DNA of 64,000 bases, from NCBI RefSeq assembly GCF_030816155.1, contig NZ_JAUSXR010000001.1:1-64000 (forward strand), written 5' to 3'. The position numbers and the translations under genes are program-made. The notes under the pieces are model-generated. The model worked only from the letters and a program-made list of their open reading frames with translations, did not search any database and was not told where the DNA came from. Below are positions 1-13,288 of this stretch, one piece after another. The number at the start of each line of letters is the position of its first letter. The first letter of the stretch is position 1. This stretch comes from Arthrobacter woluwensis (GTDB lineage: Bacteria; Actinomycetota; Actinomycetes; Actinomycetales; Micrococcaceae).

Positions 1-120
1 AGCAGTCTGTTGTTTGAGAACTCAATAGTGTGTCATGTTTTTTTGATACCAATGTTTTTTTGGTAATCACTGATTCGCCGCCCCTGTGGTGGATTGGTGT
101 TTGCTGGGTTTTGAATTTCT
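1..120 (+). promoter_or_regulatory. rRNA operon leader with antitermination/processing element
   Basis: This is leader sequence directly upstream of the 16S gene. Positions 11-33 carry TTGTTTGAGAACTCAATAGTG, and almost the same string (TTGTTTGAGAACTGCATAGTG) recurs in the 16S-23S spacer at about 2075-2095. Duplication before both large rRNA genes is what is expected of the boxA-type antitermination and RNase III processing sequences of actinobacterial rrn operons. The promoters lie outside the window. Confidence 0.6.
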
Positions 121-5310
<5,190 letters not shown>

Positions 5311-5540
5311 ACACACCACACCCCACCCGGGTGTGGATCAAAAAAACTGTGCTACGCGTCCACCATGCGGTCCCCAAACAACAAACCCACCAGGTTTGAC
5401 ACGAGGGAACCACCACAACTAAATAAGCAACACCACCACCCCGCCACAACTGGGGAACCAATGGATCGGTGTTGCGTGTCACGGAAACGATCCAGTGACC
5501 CTTACAAACCAACCCCCACCCACGGGCGGGGTGTTTGAAA

Positions 5541-5660
5541 GAGTTACGGCGGTCATAGCGTGGGGGAAACGCCCGGTCCCATTCCGAACCCGGAAGCTAA
5601 GACCCACAGCGCCGATGGTACTGCACTCGCGAGGGTGTGGGAGAGTAGGACACCGCCGGA
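5541..5660 (+). rRNA. rrf: 5S ribosomal RNA
   Basis: GTTACGGCGGTCATAGCG at the start pairs with CACCGCCGGAC at the end, closing helix I. The loop region GGAAACGCCCGGTCCCATTC and CCGAACCCGGAAGCTAAG are diagnostic of 5S rRNA. It lies about 230 bases after the 23S gene and is followed by terminators. Confidence 0.95.
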
Positions 5661-5677
5661 CACAACCACACAGGGAC

Positions 5678-5703
5678 GGCCCCGAGCAACGACGCTCGGG
5701 GCC
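5678..5703 (+). terminator. Rho-independent terminator of the rRNA operon
   Basis: The perfect stem GGCCCCGAGC / GCTCGGGGCC has a six-base loop and lies 18 bases after the 5S gene. A short T-containing tract (CTCGTCATTT) follows. Confidence 0.85.
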
Positions 5704-5741
5704 GCTCGTCATTTAACCACCAACACCAACACCAACCACCA

Positions 5742-5766
5742 ACAGCCCCCACACACAGGGGGCTGT
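5742..5766 (+). terminator. Second tandem rRNA terminator hairpin
   Basis: The perfect nine-base stem ACAGCCCCC / GGGGGCTGT encloses seven bases and is followed by CCCCGTTT. Tandem terminators are common after rRNA operons. It could also serve the convergent patatin gene. Confidence 0.6.
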
Positions 5767-5909
5767 CCCCGTTTAACCGGCCAGACTCGCCAGACCAGAC
5801 CCACACGACCGAACCACCACGAGACCACACAAGGGGCGGCGCCCGCCCCACAAGGGACGGGCACCACCCACACCGACGCCCTACTGGAACAGCCGGTATC
5901 AGCCCAGAC

Positions 5910-6863
5910 TCACCCCGCCGCCGACGCGCCCCAGAACGACGCCAGCCCTCCGGCGAGACTCTGACCCTGACGGAAGCCGGCCCGCGCCGCATCCGGGCGC
6001 AAGGCGAGGTTCATGGCGTTGGCGCCGAAGAGGTGCTCGTCCTCCGGCTCAGGTGAGATGACCTCGACGGCGCTGCCGGCGTCGCGCAGTTCGTCGACTT
6101 GAGCGCCGAGGTGCTGACCCCACGCCAGCGGAGTGCGCGTCCGCCCGCCGAACGGTGAGAGGACCAGGACCCGGGTGCAGCCGGCGGCGAGGTCGGCGTT
6201 CTCATTGCGTCGGTAGCCGCCGTCGATGTACTGCCGGTCCCCGACAGGATAGGCGAAGCCGCTGGCGCAACTGGCGGCCACGGCGTCGGCGAGGAGGACG
6301 CCGCTCTCACGGGTGAAGACCATCGGCTCGCCATTGAGAGCGTCCACGGCCGTCAGGTACACCTGTTGTTCCGGCCACTCGTGGCTCGGCAGGCGCGACG
6401 CGACGGTCGCGCGCCACCGGGAGCGGACCTCCGGGTCAGCCGAACCGGGGAGCTCGAGCGCTGCGGCGGCCATCCGGCGGCGCATGTCGTCGGCGTCGTG
6501 CGCCTCCGAGATGATCCTGTCGGTCCGTTCCAGGTGATTGATGGTGGATCCTGCCAGCCCCCGGCGTCCCGCGTCTCCCGCCGACGGCTGGGGACGGCGG
6601 GCGGGAGGTGGTGTCAGGGAGGCCTCGTAGAGCTCGGCCGGGTCGGCACCGGTGAGCTGCGCCGCCGCCGTGGCGCCGGCGGAAGTGCCGATGATCAGGT
6701 CGGCGTCCGTGACGGTGAGGCCCGCGTGTGCGAGCCCTGCGATGACTCCGAGGAGCCAGGCATTGCCGGTGGACCCGCCTCCACCGAGGACCAGGGCGCG
6801 ACGGCCCGGAGGGTTGGAGGTGCCGGAAGCAGAGGATGAATCAGAAGAAGTGTCGTGGTGCAT
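5910..6863 (-). CDS. Patatin-like phospholipase family protein
   Basis: This 317-residue cytosolic patatin/RssA-type serine acyl hydrolase has the full family signature: the oxyanion-hole stretch GGGGSTG at residues 27-33, the nucleophile elbow GTSAG at 59-63 (Ser61) and the catalytic Asp in DGG at 214-216. Patatins cleave acyl esters of phospholipids or neutral lipids with a Ser-Asp dyad; the substrate cannot be read from sequence. The first 20 residues are a Ser/Asp-rich tail. It is the last minus-strand gene before the rRNA terminators. A short leader ORF with a strong ribosome site lies 51 bases upstream. Confidence 0.88.
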   Translation of the reverse strand: MHHDTSSDSSSASGTSNPPGRRALVLGGGGSTGNAWLLGVIAGLAHAGLTVTDADLIIGTSAGATAAAQLTGADPAELYEASLTPPPARRPQPSAGDAGRRGLAGSTINHLERTDRIISEAHDADDMRRRMAAAALELPGSADPEVRSRWRATVASRLPSHEWPEQQVYLTAVDALNGEPMVFTRESGVLLADAVAASCASGFAYPVGDRQYIDGGYRRNENADLAAGCTRVLVLSPFGGRTRTPLAWGQHLGAQVDELRDAGSAVEVISPEPEDEHLFGANAMNLALRPDAARAGFRQGQSLAGGLASFWGASAAG

Positions 6864-6914
6864 GGGAGTCGCCTTTCGCGAGGTGGCTGTGTGGCGCTCC
6901 CAGGGGCGGCTGCG

Positions 6915-6968
6915 TCAGCCGCGGAATCGTGGGCGGAGGGGAGCGCCCATTGCGGATACTGCGTCCAT
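6915..6968 (-). CDS. Candidate 17-residue leader peptide upstream of the patatin gene
   Basis: A 17-codon ORF encodes MDAVSAMGAPLRPRFRG and then TGA. It has the best Shine-Dalgarno in this neighbourhood, AGGAGGT seven bases before ATG. It ends 51 bases upstream of the patatin start on the same strand. The Pro/Arg-rich end (PLRPRFRG) is the type of sequence that can slow ribosomes, so a regulatory upstream ORF is plausible. No terminator/antiterminator pair is obvious between it and the gene. It could simply be an unrelated small protein; it is too short for family recognition. Confidence 0.45.
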   Translation of the reverse strand: MDAVSAMGAPLRPRFRG

Positions 6969-7046
6969 GGGTCTCACCTCCTGCGACTGGATCACGATCA
7001 GAGGAATAGTCGCACATCGGCGACGGCGGCGCAACAGCCGCCGGCC

Positions 7047-7697
7047 TCAGCCGTGCCGCGTCTCCGCCAGGGCCACGATCCCGAAGGCGCCGAGCGCCGT
7101 CCCCGTCACGCGGTCGATGATCTTGCGGAACCGGGGCCCGTCCAGCCAGCGCCGGAAATAGTGTGCCGCCGTGATGATCACGGTGAACCAGAGGGCCGCT
7201 TCGAGATTGCTGATCACCGAGAGCATCAGGCCCATCCAGAGGGGAGCGATCGACGGGACCAGGAACTGCGGGATGACCGCCAGGCAGAACATCCCGTACT
7301 TCGGATTCAGGATGTTGGAGAGGAAGCCCTTCGCCCAGGTCTTCCCGAGGTGTTCTGGCGCCACGGTGGCCGGCCCGGAGGCGGTGTCGACGGCGCCGTC
7401 GCCCGTGCGGAAGGAGGCCCTCCAGAAGGAGAAGGCGAGCCAGAGCATGTACCCCGCGCCGATGACACGGAGGATGTCATACGCGACAGTCGAGACGGCC
7501 AGCAGCGCCGAGACTCCGGTGGCCGCGGCCACGCCCCAGATGAACGCGCCCGTGATCATGCCCAGCGCCGCGGTGTACGCGTGACGGCGGCTCCGGCCCA
7601 GGGCATAGCGGAGGACGAGGGCGGTGTCCGTTCCCGGAAGGATCGTGATGAGGACGGACAGAGCGGCGAAGCCCAGCAGGGACTGTTCGAGGGTCAC
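7047..7697 (-). CDS. LysE/RhtB family amino-acid exporter
   Basis: This integral membrane protein of about 216 residues has the LysE fold. The N-terminal helix reads SLLGFAALSVLITILPGTDT, with the family's helix-1 proline-glycine motif, followed by further hydrophobic segments and the conserved LNPKYGMF region. The family exports amino acids such as lysine, threonine or homoserine; the substrate here is unknown. I chose the GTG at 7697 because it starts just before the first helix. A longer reading from a GTG at 7769 adds 24 hydrophilic residues and has no ribosome site. It is divergent from the copper-related pair. Confidence 0.82.
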   Translation of the reverse strand: MTLEQSLLGFAALSVLITILPGTDTALVLRYALGRSRRHAYTAALGMITGAFIWGVAAATGVSALLAVSTVAYDILRVIGAGYMLWLAFSFWRASFRTGDGAVDTASGPATVAPEHLGKTWAKGFLSNILNPKYGMFCLAVIPQFLVPSIAPLWMGLMLSVISNLEAALWFTVIITAAHYFRRWLDGPRFRKIIDRVTGTALGAFGIVALAETRHG

Positions 7698-7889
7698 CCC
7701 GTCATCATAAAAGGCCTTCGCGGAGCCCCCGCCCGTGGAAGCCGAGCGCTTCTCGAGTGTGACGTGCACGGTGGTCAGGAGCGCGCGCAGAGTCCGGAGA
7801 GGGACGAGCGTCCTGCCCGACCCTGACAGCCCCCTGTGAAGTGCGTCCCCCGATTCGACCCGCCCTCGCGCGCGCGGGACAATGGAGGC

Positions 7890-10175
7890 ATGCCAGCAAC
7901 CACCAGGAACCAGGTCTCCTCACGCCCCGGAAGACCCGCGCGCGGGCAGGGGTCGAACGGGAAGGCCGCCCAGGGTCCCGCACCCCAGGCCACCCGGACC
8001 GGGCTGGGACCGGGCTGGCAGTTCGCGGCGATCGCCGTGGCGGTCGTGACGCTGGTCCTCGGCCTGCTGTTCACCGGTGCCGCCGGTGTGCGTCAGCTCT
8101 CCGATCCCGGCGCCCTGGTGCGCTGGGGGCTCCCGGTGGCCAAGACCGTCCACAACCTCAGCCTGGCCGTGACGGTCGCGGCGCTGGCGTTCGCCGTCGT
8201 CGTGCTGCCGCAGGGGATCAGGGCTCCGCGGCGCGGTGGCGAGACGAAGGACGTGCCGGAACACCCTGCCTTCACCCGGACCATGCTGCTGGCGGGCGTG
8301 GCCGGAAGCCTCTGGACCGTGTCCGCGATCGCGGTGCTGGTGCTGACTTACGCGAACGTGTCCGGGCAGGCCCTCAGCGGCGACACCGAGTACACCAGAG
8401 CCCTCGTCTTCTTCATGAGCGACTTCCCGCTGGGCCGGGGCTGGCTCTTCGTGGTGATCGTCGCGGCGCTCGTGGCGACCGCCAGCTTCGGCCTGCGCAA
8501 CACGACGGCGCTCGCGTTCACGCTGCTCCTGGCACTCCTCGGCATGGTGCCGCCGGCGCTGAACGGCCACGCGGCGAGTTCCAACGACCACGCCGGCGCC
8601 GTGAACTCGATCGGCCTGCACGTGCTGGGGGCCTCGCTCTGGGTGGGCGGCATCGCCGTCCTGGCCCTCATCTCCGGCCTCCTGGCCCGCCCGGCCTCGG
8701 GCACCCCGCGCCGCGACATCACCGCGGCCACCCTCAAACGCTTCTCCGCGCTGGCACTCTTCTGCTTCGTGCTGGTCACGGTGTCCGGCATCATCAGCGC
8801 CTCCATCCGCATCACCAGCTGGCACAATCTCTTCTACTCGCCCTACGGCCAGCTGGTGCTGGTCAAGACCTTCTGCGCCCTGGTCCTCGGGGCGATCGGC
8901 TACATGCACCGTTCGTGGATCATCCCGCGGCTGGGCAATGACGACGGCGCGGCCTCGCGGGGCAAGGCCGCTTCGGTCCCGTCCAAAGGCTCCCTCACGG
9001 CGCAGCGCGTGCTCTGGCAGATCATCGGCGTCGAGCTGCTCGTCATGGCTGCGACGAGCGCGGTCGCCGTCGCGCTGTCCTCCTCGGCCCCGCCGTCCGA
9101 GACCAAGTACTCCGAGGATGCCAGCCCGGCCTTCATCCTCAGTGGTTACGAGCTGCCCCCCGAACTGACCCCGGAACGCTGGCTCACGGTCTGGCGTCTC
9201 GACTGGCTGTGGGTCGCGGTGGCCGTGTTCGGCGCCGTCGCTTATGCCCTGGGTGTCATCAAGGTCATCCGCCGTGGCGACCGCTGGCCCGTCATGCGGG
9301 CGGTGTCCTGGTTCATCGGCCTCGCGGCCCTGACGTACATCATCTCCGGCGCCCCCGGTGTGTACGGGCACGTCATGTTCTCCATCCACATGGTGGAGCA
9401 CATGGCCCTGACCATGGTGGCGCCGATCTTCCTGGTGATCGGCTCGCCCATCACCCTGGCGCTCCGCGCGCTCGCACCCCGCACGGATGGCAGCCGCGGT
9501 CTGCGCGAATGGATTCTCGCCTTCGTGCACTCCCGCTTCTCCCAGGTGGTCACGCACCCGCTCTTCGCGGCCGCGAACTTCGCCGGGTCGATCGTGCTGT
9601 TCTACTACTCGGACTTCTTCGGTTTCGCCATGCGGGATCACGTGGGCCACGAGCTGATGAACCTCCACTTCCTGCTGACCGGATACATTTTCGCGCTGAC
9701 CATGATCGGTCAGGACCCGTTGCCGCGCCGCGCGCCGTTCCCGATGCGGCTCCTGCTGCTCCTGGCGACCATGGCGTTCCACGCCTTCTTCGGCGTCTCC
9801 ATCATGGGCGGCACGAGCCTGCTCGCCGCGGACTACTTCGGAAACCTGGGCCGTGCCTGGGGTCCGAGCGCGATCGTGGACCAGCAGCACGGCGGGGCGA
9901 TCGCCTGGGGCATCGGCGAAGTGCCCACCGTTCTGCTCGCGATCGGGGTCGCCATCATGTGGTCCCGCTCGGATGAACGGGAGACGCGCCGCAAGGACCG
10001 GGCGGCGGACAGGAATAACGACGCCGAGCTGACCGCTTACAACGACATGTTCACCCGTCTTGCCCAGAGGGACGGTTCACCCACCGGACGCACTGCGCCC
10101 ACCGCCGGCGCGGCCTCTACGCTGGAACCCGGAACGCCGGGAGCCGGCACGCCGGAACCGAAGGAGAAAGAATGA
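7890..10175 (+). CDS. CopD-type copper/CtaG-type cytochrome oxidase assembly fusion membrane protein
   Basis: This large polytopic membrane protein has about 761 residues. The N-terminal half resembles CopD: multiple helices with HNLSL, NGHAASSNDHAGAVN and WVGGIAVLALI. The C-terminal half resembles CtaG/caa3 oxidase assembly: HMVEHMALTMVAPIFLVIGSP and NLHFLLTGYIF, with His residues suited to copper. Actinobacteria often carry this fused arrangement and it is thought to supply copper for oxidase biogenesis. The ATG at 7890 is chosen over an upstream in-frame GTG at 7836 because the extra residues look non-coding, but ribosome-site support is weak for both. Its stop overlaps the next start (ATGA). 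The tail is Pro/Gly/Ala-rich and cytosolic. Confidence 0.85.
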   Translation: MPATTRNQVSSRPGRPARGQGSNGKAAQGPAPQATRTGLGPGWQFAAIAVAVVTLVLGLLFTGAAGVRQLSDPGALVRWGLPVAKTVHNLSLAVTVAALAFAVVVLPQGIRAPRRGGETKDVPEHPAFTRTMLLAGVAGSLWTVSAIAVLVLTYANVSGQALSGDTEYTRALVFFMSDFPLGRGWLFVVIVAALVATASFGLRNTTALAFTLLLALLGMVPPALNGHAASSNDHAGAVNSIGLHVLGASLWVGGIAVLALISGLLARPASGTPRRDITAATLKRFSALALFCFVLVTVSGIISASIRITSWHNLFYSPYGQLVLVKTFCALVLGAIGYMHRSWIIPRLGNDDGAASRGKAASVPSKGSLTAQRVLWQIIGVELLVMAATSAVAVALSSSAPPSETKYSEDASPAFILSGYELPPELTPERWLTVWRLDWLWVAVAVFGAVAYALGVIKVIRRGDRWPVMRAVSWFIGLAALTYIISGAPGVYGHVMFSIHMVEHMALTMVAPIFLVIGSPITLALRALAPRTDGSRGLREWILAFVHSRFSQVVTHPLFAAANFAGSIVLFYYSDFFGFAMRDHVGHELMNLHFLLTGYIFALTMIGQDPLPRRAPFPMRLLLLLATMAFHAFFGVSIMGGTSLLAADYFGNLGRAWGPSAIVDQQHGGAIAWGIGEVPTVLLAIGVAIMWSRSDERETRRKDRAADRNNDAELTAYNDMFTRLAQRDGSPTGRTAPTAGAASTLEPGTPGAGTPEPKEKE

Positions 10176-12127
10176 CCATCGAGAACGCGACCTCCGTGCG
10201 CAGCGCCACCCGCGTCCGCGCTTCCGAGCTGGTGGGCCGCAACTGGCTCAACACCGGTGGGGAACAGCTCTCCCTCGAGAAACTCCGTGGCAAGATCGTG
10301 CTGCTGGACTTCTGGACCTTCTGCTGCATCAACTGCCTGCACGTCCTGGACGAGATGCGCCCGCTCGAGGAGCAGTACAGCGACGTCCTGGTGACGGTCG
10401 GCGTCCACTCGCCCAAGTTCGAGCACGAGGCCGACCCGGTGGCCATCGCCGCCGCCGTGGAGCGTTACGAGATCCACCACCCGGTCCTGGATGACCCGGA
10501 GCTGGACACCTGGAAGGCTTACGCCGCCCGCGCCTGGCCCACCTTGGTGGTCGTCGACCCCGAGGGATACGTGGTGGCGCACCTCTCCGGCGAAGGCCAC
10601 GCCGACGGGCTTGCCGTCCTGATCCCGGAACTCATCGCGGAGCACGAGGCCAAGGGCACTCTGCACCGCGGTGACGGCCCGTACGTGGCGCCGGAGGCGA
10701 CCTCCGGGACGCTCCGCTTCCCGGGCAAGGCCCTGCTGCTGCCCGCCGGGCGCGGTTCCGGGCAGGACTCCTGGCTCGTCTCCGACACCGGTCATCACCG
10801 CGTCCTGGAGCTCGCCGACGACTTCGACACCATCCTGTCCGCGTATGGCGACGGGACCAAGGGACATGTCGACGGCGGGGCCGAGGGCGCCCGCTTCAAC
10901 GAGCCCCAGGGACTCACCCTCCTGCCCGCCGAGCTGGCGGCGCGGGTCGGGTACGACGTCGTCGTGGCAGACTCCGTCAACCACCGCCTGCGCGGCATCA
11001 GCCTCGCCACCGGTGAGGTGACCACGCTCGCCGGCAGTGGCGTGCAGCGGCTCCTGGAAGCGGGCCCCGCCCGTGTGGACGACGACGGCGCCGGCTACGG
11101 CGGGCCGCTCGGCGCGGATCCGCTCCAGGTGGCCCTCAGCTCACCGTGGGACGTCCTCTGGTCCGAGTCGCTGCAGACCGTGGTGATCGCCATGGCGGGC
11201 GTGCACCAGATCTTCGCGTTCTCCCCGGAGACGGGCGAGGTGTCCATCCTGGCCGGCAACGGTCTGGAAGGCCTGCTCGACGGCGCGGCCGACTCGGCCT
11301 GGTTCGCCCAGTCCTCCGGCCTCGCCGAAGGACCCGACGGCTCCATCTGGGTGGCCGACTCGGAGACCTCCGCGCTGCGCCGCCTCGTGCCCACGGGCGA
11401 CGCCGGCCGCGTGACCGTGGAGACCGCCATCGGCAAGGGCCTCTTCGACTTCGGATTCCGCGACGGCGAAGCCTCCGAGGCGCGGCTCCAGCACCCGCTC
11501 GGTGTCACCGTGCTGCCCGACGGTTCCGTGGCGATCGCCGACACCTACAACGGCGCCGTGCGCCGCTACGACCCGGCGACCGGCGTCGTGTCCACCCTGA
11601 CGCGCGGCCTCGCCGAGCCCAGTGACGTGGTCCTCGACCCCCGGGGCGCGGAGCCGCTGCTCGTGGTGGTGGAGGCCAACAAGCACCAGCTGATCTACGT
11701 GCCGATCCCGGCCGAGGCACAGCAGGTGGACGAGGGCGCCTCCCAGACCCAGCGTCCGACGTCGCCCGTGGCGCCGGGGTCCTTCGAACTGGCGGTCCGC
11801 TTCACCGCCCCCACGGGCCAGAAGCTGGACTACCGCTGGGGCGATCCGACCCAGCTGAAGATCTCGTCGACCCCGGCCGAGCTCCTGGTCTCGGGTGGCG
11901 GCACGGGCGAAGGCCTGAACCGCACGCTCGAGCTGTCCTCCGAGGTCACCGAGGGCATCCTGCACATCACCGCCCGCGCGGCGGCCTGTGACGGTGCGGA
12001 AGGCCCCGACGGCGAGATCCCCGATCACGCCGCCTGCCACCTGTACCAGCAGGACTGGGGCATCCCCGTGGTCCTGAGCGCCGACGGCGACACGGAACTG
12101 GTCCTGGACCTGCGCGGCATGGACTGA
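10172..12127 (+). CDS. Thioredoxin-like/NHL-repeat protein
   Basis: This protein of 651 residues begins with a TlpA/thioredoxin-like domain at about 20-160. Its active site is DFWTFCCINC, with redox cysteines 52 and 55. A beta-propeller of NHL repeats follows (DTGHHRVLEL, DSVNHRLRGI, DTYNGAVRRY), then a C-terminal beta domain of about 100 residues. The layout matches bacterial relatives of NHLRC2. No signal peptide is visible. The four-base overlap with the CopD/CtaG gene implies coupled translation. A link between thiol chemistry and copper or oxidase assembly is my inference. Confidence 0.87.
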   Translation: MTIENATSVRSATRVRASELVGRNWLNTGGEQLSLEKLRGKIVLLDFWTFCCINCLHVLDEMRPLEEQYSDVLVTVGVHSPKFEHEADPVAIAAAVERYEIHHPVLDDPELDTWKAYAARAWPTLVVVDPEGYVVAHLSGEGHADGLAVLIPELIAEHEAKGTLHRGDGPYVAPEATSGTLRFPGKALLLPAGRGSGQDSWLVSDTGHHRVLELADDFDTILSAYGDGTKGHVDGGAEGARFNEPQGLTLLPAELAARVGYDVVVADSVNHRLRGISLATGEVTTLAGSGVQRLLEAGPARVDDDGAGYGGPLGADPLQVALSSPWDVLWSESLQTVVIAMAGVHQIFAFSPETGEVSILAGNGLEGLLDGAADSAWFAQSSGLAEGPDGSIWVADSETSALRRLVPTGDAGRVTVETAIGKGLFDFGFRDGEASEARLQHPLGVTVLPDGSVAIADTYNGAVRRYDPATGVVSTLTRGLAEPSDVVLDPRGAEPLLVVVEANKHQLIYVPIPAEAQQVDEGASQTQRPTSPVAPGSFELAVRFTAPTGQKLDYRWGDPTQLKISSTPAELLVSGGGTGEGLNRTLELSSEVTEGILHITARAAACDGAEGPDGEIPDHAACHLYQQDWGIPVVLSADGDTELVLDLRGMD

Positions 12128-12146
12128 GCCCGGCCCGTTCCGGACG

Positions 12147-12203
12147 CGAAAGCACAGATGGTGCCCTTTCCCGAGGCGGGAAGGGGCACCATCTGTGCTT
12201 TCG
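12147..12203. terminator. Bidirectional terminator between convergent genes
   Basis: Two 27-base arms (CGAAAGCACAGATGGTGCCC... and its complement) enclose three bases; one G-T wobble is the only imperfection. It sits between the NHL gene and the convergent anchored-protein gene and can act on both strands. Confidence 0.85.
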
Positions 12204-12222
12204 CGGTGGGCGGTGGCCCGGG

Positions 12223-13284
12223 TCAGTAGTCGACGACAGGCGTGACCGTCACCTTGTCCGCCGTGAAGCTCAGCGTCACCGTGAAGCTGAACGGGTGCAC
12301 CTGCTCCAGCGGCCCGTCGACGCCGGTGAACAGATCCACCGCTTTCGCGTTCAGTTTCGCCTTTCCTCCGAGCGGCGTGACCACCCAGCGGCCGTTGTAC
12401 GGCTGGATCTCCACCTTCGGGTACTCCACGATGCTCCAGCGGATCGACCCCTGCGTGACCCGCTCCAGCCCGGCGTGGTAGAACGGGCAATCCGGCTGGA
12501 GGCGCTGCTCGTGGTTGGCTTCCGCGGCGCAGTCGTCGAGGTACTTGTGCACCTGCGTGGAGACCGCGTCGGCCAGGCTCTTGGTGGCCTCCGTGTTCAG
12601 ATTGACCGTCTGGCTGCTGCTGGGTCCCGAGACCGAGACCCGCTGTGCCGGGGCCGCGAAGTACGGGGAACTGTACGACGCCTCGTACGTGCCCGGGAAG
12701 AACACCGGGAACTGTCCGTGCCCCTTGGGGGCGTTCATCGTGACGCCGTTGACGGTGGCCAGGTTCGAGTTGACTACGTTCACCGTGAGGGTGGGCAGGC
12801 TCGACGGGACCAGCTGCCAGCGCGTGAAGAACAGCCACTCGTGCCCGGCGGGTTCCACCAGGAAGCGGGTGCTGTTCTGCACGCCTTCCAGGGAGTAGGT
12901 GACCGGGACGGACATCCTGCCGTCCGACTGGCGTTCCGGACTCCCCACCGTGAGGTCCTCGAGCTTCTCCACCGACGCCTTGAGGCCGGCACCGTCGAGG
13001 AGGCCGGGGTTCCCGGCCGGCACCTGGGCGCGGACCAGTCCGAGGGCCTTGCCGCCGTCGCCGTCCTTGAGCGCCGAAAGGTAGGCGCGCACCGGCTCCT
13101 GTGCGCCCGCCGGTCCGGAGTTCACCACGACGATGGTGACGATGGCAGCGGCGGCCACCAGCATGATGCCGGCAAGCCAGGATGCGGCCACCTTGATGGT
13201 GGTCTGTGTCCACGTCACGCTGCTCTGAACCTCATCTCGCGTCCGGTCGTCCTTCCTGTCCTTCGCCCGGGCTGCGGGGCGCAC
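12223..13284 (-). CDS. Membrane-anchored hypothetical protein
   Basis: The product has about 353 residues with one N-terminal membrane segment (ASWLAGIMLVAAAAIVTIVVV) and a large, probably extracytoplasmic, beta-rich region containing few cysteines. I do not recognise the family; the pattern resembles actinobacterial proteins with NTF2-like or DUF-type repeats after a membrane anchor (FLVEPAGHEWLFF, VVTPLGGKAKL). The start is uncertain: the GTG at 13284 lies four bases after the upstream HerA-like stop, while the GTG at 13218 is closer to the helix. It probably shares a transcript with the HerA-like gene. Confidence 0.65.
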   Translation of the reverse strand: MRPAARAKDRKDDRTRDEVQSSVTWTQTTIKVAASWLAGIMLVAAAAIVTIVVVNSGPAGAQEPVRAYLSALKDGDGGKALGLVRAQVPAGNPGLLDGAGLKASVEKLEDLTVGSPERQSDGRMSVPVTYSLEGVQNSTRFLVEPAGHEWLFFTRWQLVPSSLPTLTVNVVNSNLATVNGVTMNAPKGHGQFPVFFPGTYEASYSSPYFAAPAQRVSVSGPSSSQTVNLNTEATKSLADAVSTQVHKYLDDCAAEANHEQRLQPDCPFYHAGLERVTQGSIRWSIVEYPKVEIQPYNGRWVVTPLGGKAKLNAKAVDLFTGVDGPLEQVHPFSFTVTLSFTADKVTVTPVVDY

Positions 13285-13288
13285 CGTG

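Noticed and set aside
7920..9890. 656-codon antisense frame over the CopD/CtaG gene
   Set aside because: Charged low-complexity translation typical of a GC-driven shadow frame; the sense frame has membrane helices and family motifs.
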